Of a stretch of DNA of 14,340 bases, positions 13,418-14,340 are shown piece by piece. The translations under genes and the position numbers were made by a program. Position 1 is the first letter of the stretch; each line of letters opens with the position of its first letter. Source of the DNA: Moraxellaceae bacterium (GTDB taxonomy: Bacteria > Pseudomonadota > Gammaproteobacteria > Pseudomonadales > Moraxellaceae); assembly GCA_014378805.1 (NCBI GenBank), contig JACMMY010000070.1:1-14340 (forward strand). The letters run 5' to 3'. The notes beneath the pieces were generated by a model. It was given only the letters and a program-made list of their open reading frames with translations, did no database searches and was not told the origin of the DNA.

Positions 13418-14227
13418 ATGCTCATGAATCAATCGCCCATCAACAAGGTAAAGTATATTTCTATCGGCTTATTGGGTCTTATCGCCTTTATTATATTTTG
13501 GGGCTGCTTTTATACCGTTGATTCAGGACAACGTGCACTCGTCCTCCGTTTCGGCCAAGTTCAAGAAGTCGTTTCTGACGGACTTCATTTAAAAATGCCA
13601 TTCATTGAACGCGTAATTCTCGTCGATGTGCGTACGCAAAAATCTCATGCGCCAGCCAGTGCAGGTACGAAAGACTTGCAAACCGTCACCACTGAAGTCG
13701 CGCTCAACTACCACCTGAATGCAAATACACTTCAAGATACTTACACGCGATTTGGTTTGGATGTTGAAAGCAAGGTCATTGAGCCGCGTATTCAAGAAAT
13801 TGTAAAAGCTGTAATTGCACGCTTCTCCGCTGAAGAATTACTGACGCGTCGTGACTCAGTTAAACAGGAAATTGCGATTGGCCTTCGTACTTCATTGGCA
13901 AACTACAACATCAACGTCGAAGATATTCAGATTACCAATTTCAGTTTTTCAAAAGCCTTTGATGAAGCGATTGAAGCCAAACAAACGGCTGAACAAAATG
14001 CGCTTAAAGCCAAGAATGACCTTGATCGAATTAAAGTAGAAGCTGAACAGAAAATTGCGATGGCACAGGCAGAAGCTGAAACCATTCGCATTCAAGCCCA
14101 AGCAATCAAAGAACAAGGCGGTGAAGAATACGTCAAAATGAAAGCCATCGAAAAATGGAACGGCGTACTTCCACAATTCACAGGCGGCGGTACCATGCCT
14201 TTTATTAGCGTTCCTGCGCAGAAATAA
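13418..14227 (+). CDS. SPFH/prohibitin-family membrane protein
   Basis: 269 residues. A single membrane segment at about 12-32 (YISIGLLGLIAFIIFWGCF) is followed at once by the SPFH/Band 7 domain: VDSGQRALVLRFGQVQEVVSDGLHLKMPFIERV, VTTEVALNYHL, then IEPRIQEIVKAVIARFSAEELLTRRDSV. An Ala/Glu/Lys-rich coiled coil follows at about 180-235 (AFDEAIEAKQTAEQNALKAK onward), ending in a Gly-rich tail. The layout is that of bacterial prohibitin-like proteins, related to HflC/HflK, which form ring assemblies on the membrane and modulate proteases such as FtsH. No hflX/hflK partner is adjacent, so I do not name it hflC. ATG 13418 follows AAAGGA by 10 bases; the second ATG at 13424 is less well spaced. Separated from fdxA by its terminator. 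Confidence 0.88.
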   Translation: MLMNQSPINKVKYISIGLLGLIAFIIFWGCFYTVDSGQRALVLRFGQVQEVVSDGLHLKMPFIERVILVDVRTQKSHAPASAGTKDLQTVTTEVALNYHLNANTLQDTYTRFGLDVESKVIEPRIQEIVKAVIARFSAEELLTRRDSVKQEIAIGLRTSLANYNINVEDIQITNFSFSKAFDEAIEAKQTAEQNALKAKNDLDRIKVEAEQKIAMAQAEAETIRIQAQAIKEQGGEEYVKMKAIEKWNGVLPQFTGGGTMPFISVPAQK

Positions 14228-14233
14228 ACGGAT

Positions 14234-14340
14234 TTATTGGGCAATGCGTCGATAGAACTCTTGTAGTTTATGTTCTATTGAGGCATCCCATTGAAGTCCA
14301 GCACTATTTAAAAATACCGCAATCATTTCATGATTACCAA
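14234..14340 (-). CDS. 3' end of an unidentified gene (partial, runs off the window)
   Basis: On the minus strand 34 sense codons lead from the window edge to TAA at 14236-14234. The piece reads AVFLNSAGLQWDASIEHKL then a basic/aromatic end (FYRRIAQ), an ordinary helical protein C-terminus. It converges on the SPFH gene with only 6 bases between the two stop codons. The AATAAA-cgga-TTTATT inverted repeat (14223-14238) spans both stops. That tight tail-to-tail packing supports a real gene, but a 34-residue tail is too little to name it. Confidence 0.45.
   Translation of the reverse strand, partial: GNHEMIAVFLNSAGLQWDASIEHKLQEFYRRIAQ

Noticed and set aside
14327..14338. GNHE in the partial gene at the right edge as a metallophosphoesterase motif
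   Set aside because: It lies about 30 residues from the C-terminus, whereas the GNHD/E motif of that family is central, and no other family motif is visible.

Overview
The window reads as chromosomal DNA of a moderately AT-rich gammaproteobacterium. The best guess is Moraxellaceae or a close relative (Acinetobacter/Alkanindiges-like). The guess rests on the mutS-fdxA adjacency, the MutS, SerC and YchF protein sequences and the codon usage, all judged by eye without a database search.

Layout. Positions 1-2000 are on the minus strand and carry, in transcription order, a glutathione S-transferase-like gene, a short stand-alone TonB C-terminal-domain protein, and a signal peptidase I-like gene. 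The last is broken by an in-frame TAA, has altered catalytic-box residues and stops before the last conserved box. Divergent from these is ychF (2004-3095) with a strong intrinsic terminator. It is followed by a secreted LprI-like protein and a convergent small gene I do not recognise. Positions 3939-7775 (minus) hold a complete creB-creC-creD operon with a sigma70-like promoter before creB, a TTCAC repeat pair between creC and creD that resembles a CreB 'cre-tag' with doubled spacing, and an intrinsic terminator after creD.

Positions 7776-8745 are accessory in character. They contain palindromic, REP-like hairpins, an orphan immunity gene of the Tsi6 type interrupted by an amber codon, and a GFA-family zinc protein. 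The rest is housekeeping: serC (minus), a divergent intergenic region with a free-standing terminator-like hairpin, mutS, fdxA (7Fe ferredoxin, with a strong terminator), an SPFH/prohibitin-type membrane protein with an operator-like palindrome at its promoter, and the 3' end of an unidentified convergent gene.

How the genes fit together. CreC (sensor kinase), CreB (response regulator) and CreD (membrane protein) form the one clear multi-gene system. The remaining genes are mainly independent transcription units for amino-acid/PLP biosynthesis (serC), DNA repair (mutS), redox (fdxA, GST) and envelope functions (SPFH, LprI-like, TonB-like). The most notable signals are two genes with single in-frame stop codons (a signal peptidase-like gene and a Tsi6-like immunity gene) and the candidate CreB-binding repeats. 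I see no CRISPR array, rRNA, tRNA, insertion sequence or obviously novel multi-gene system.
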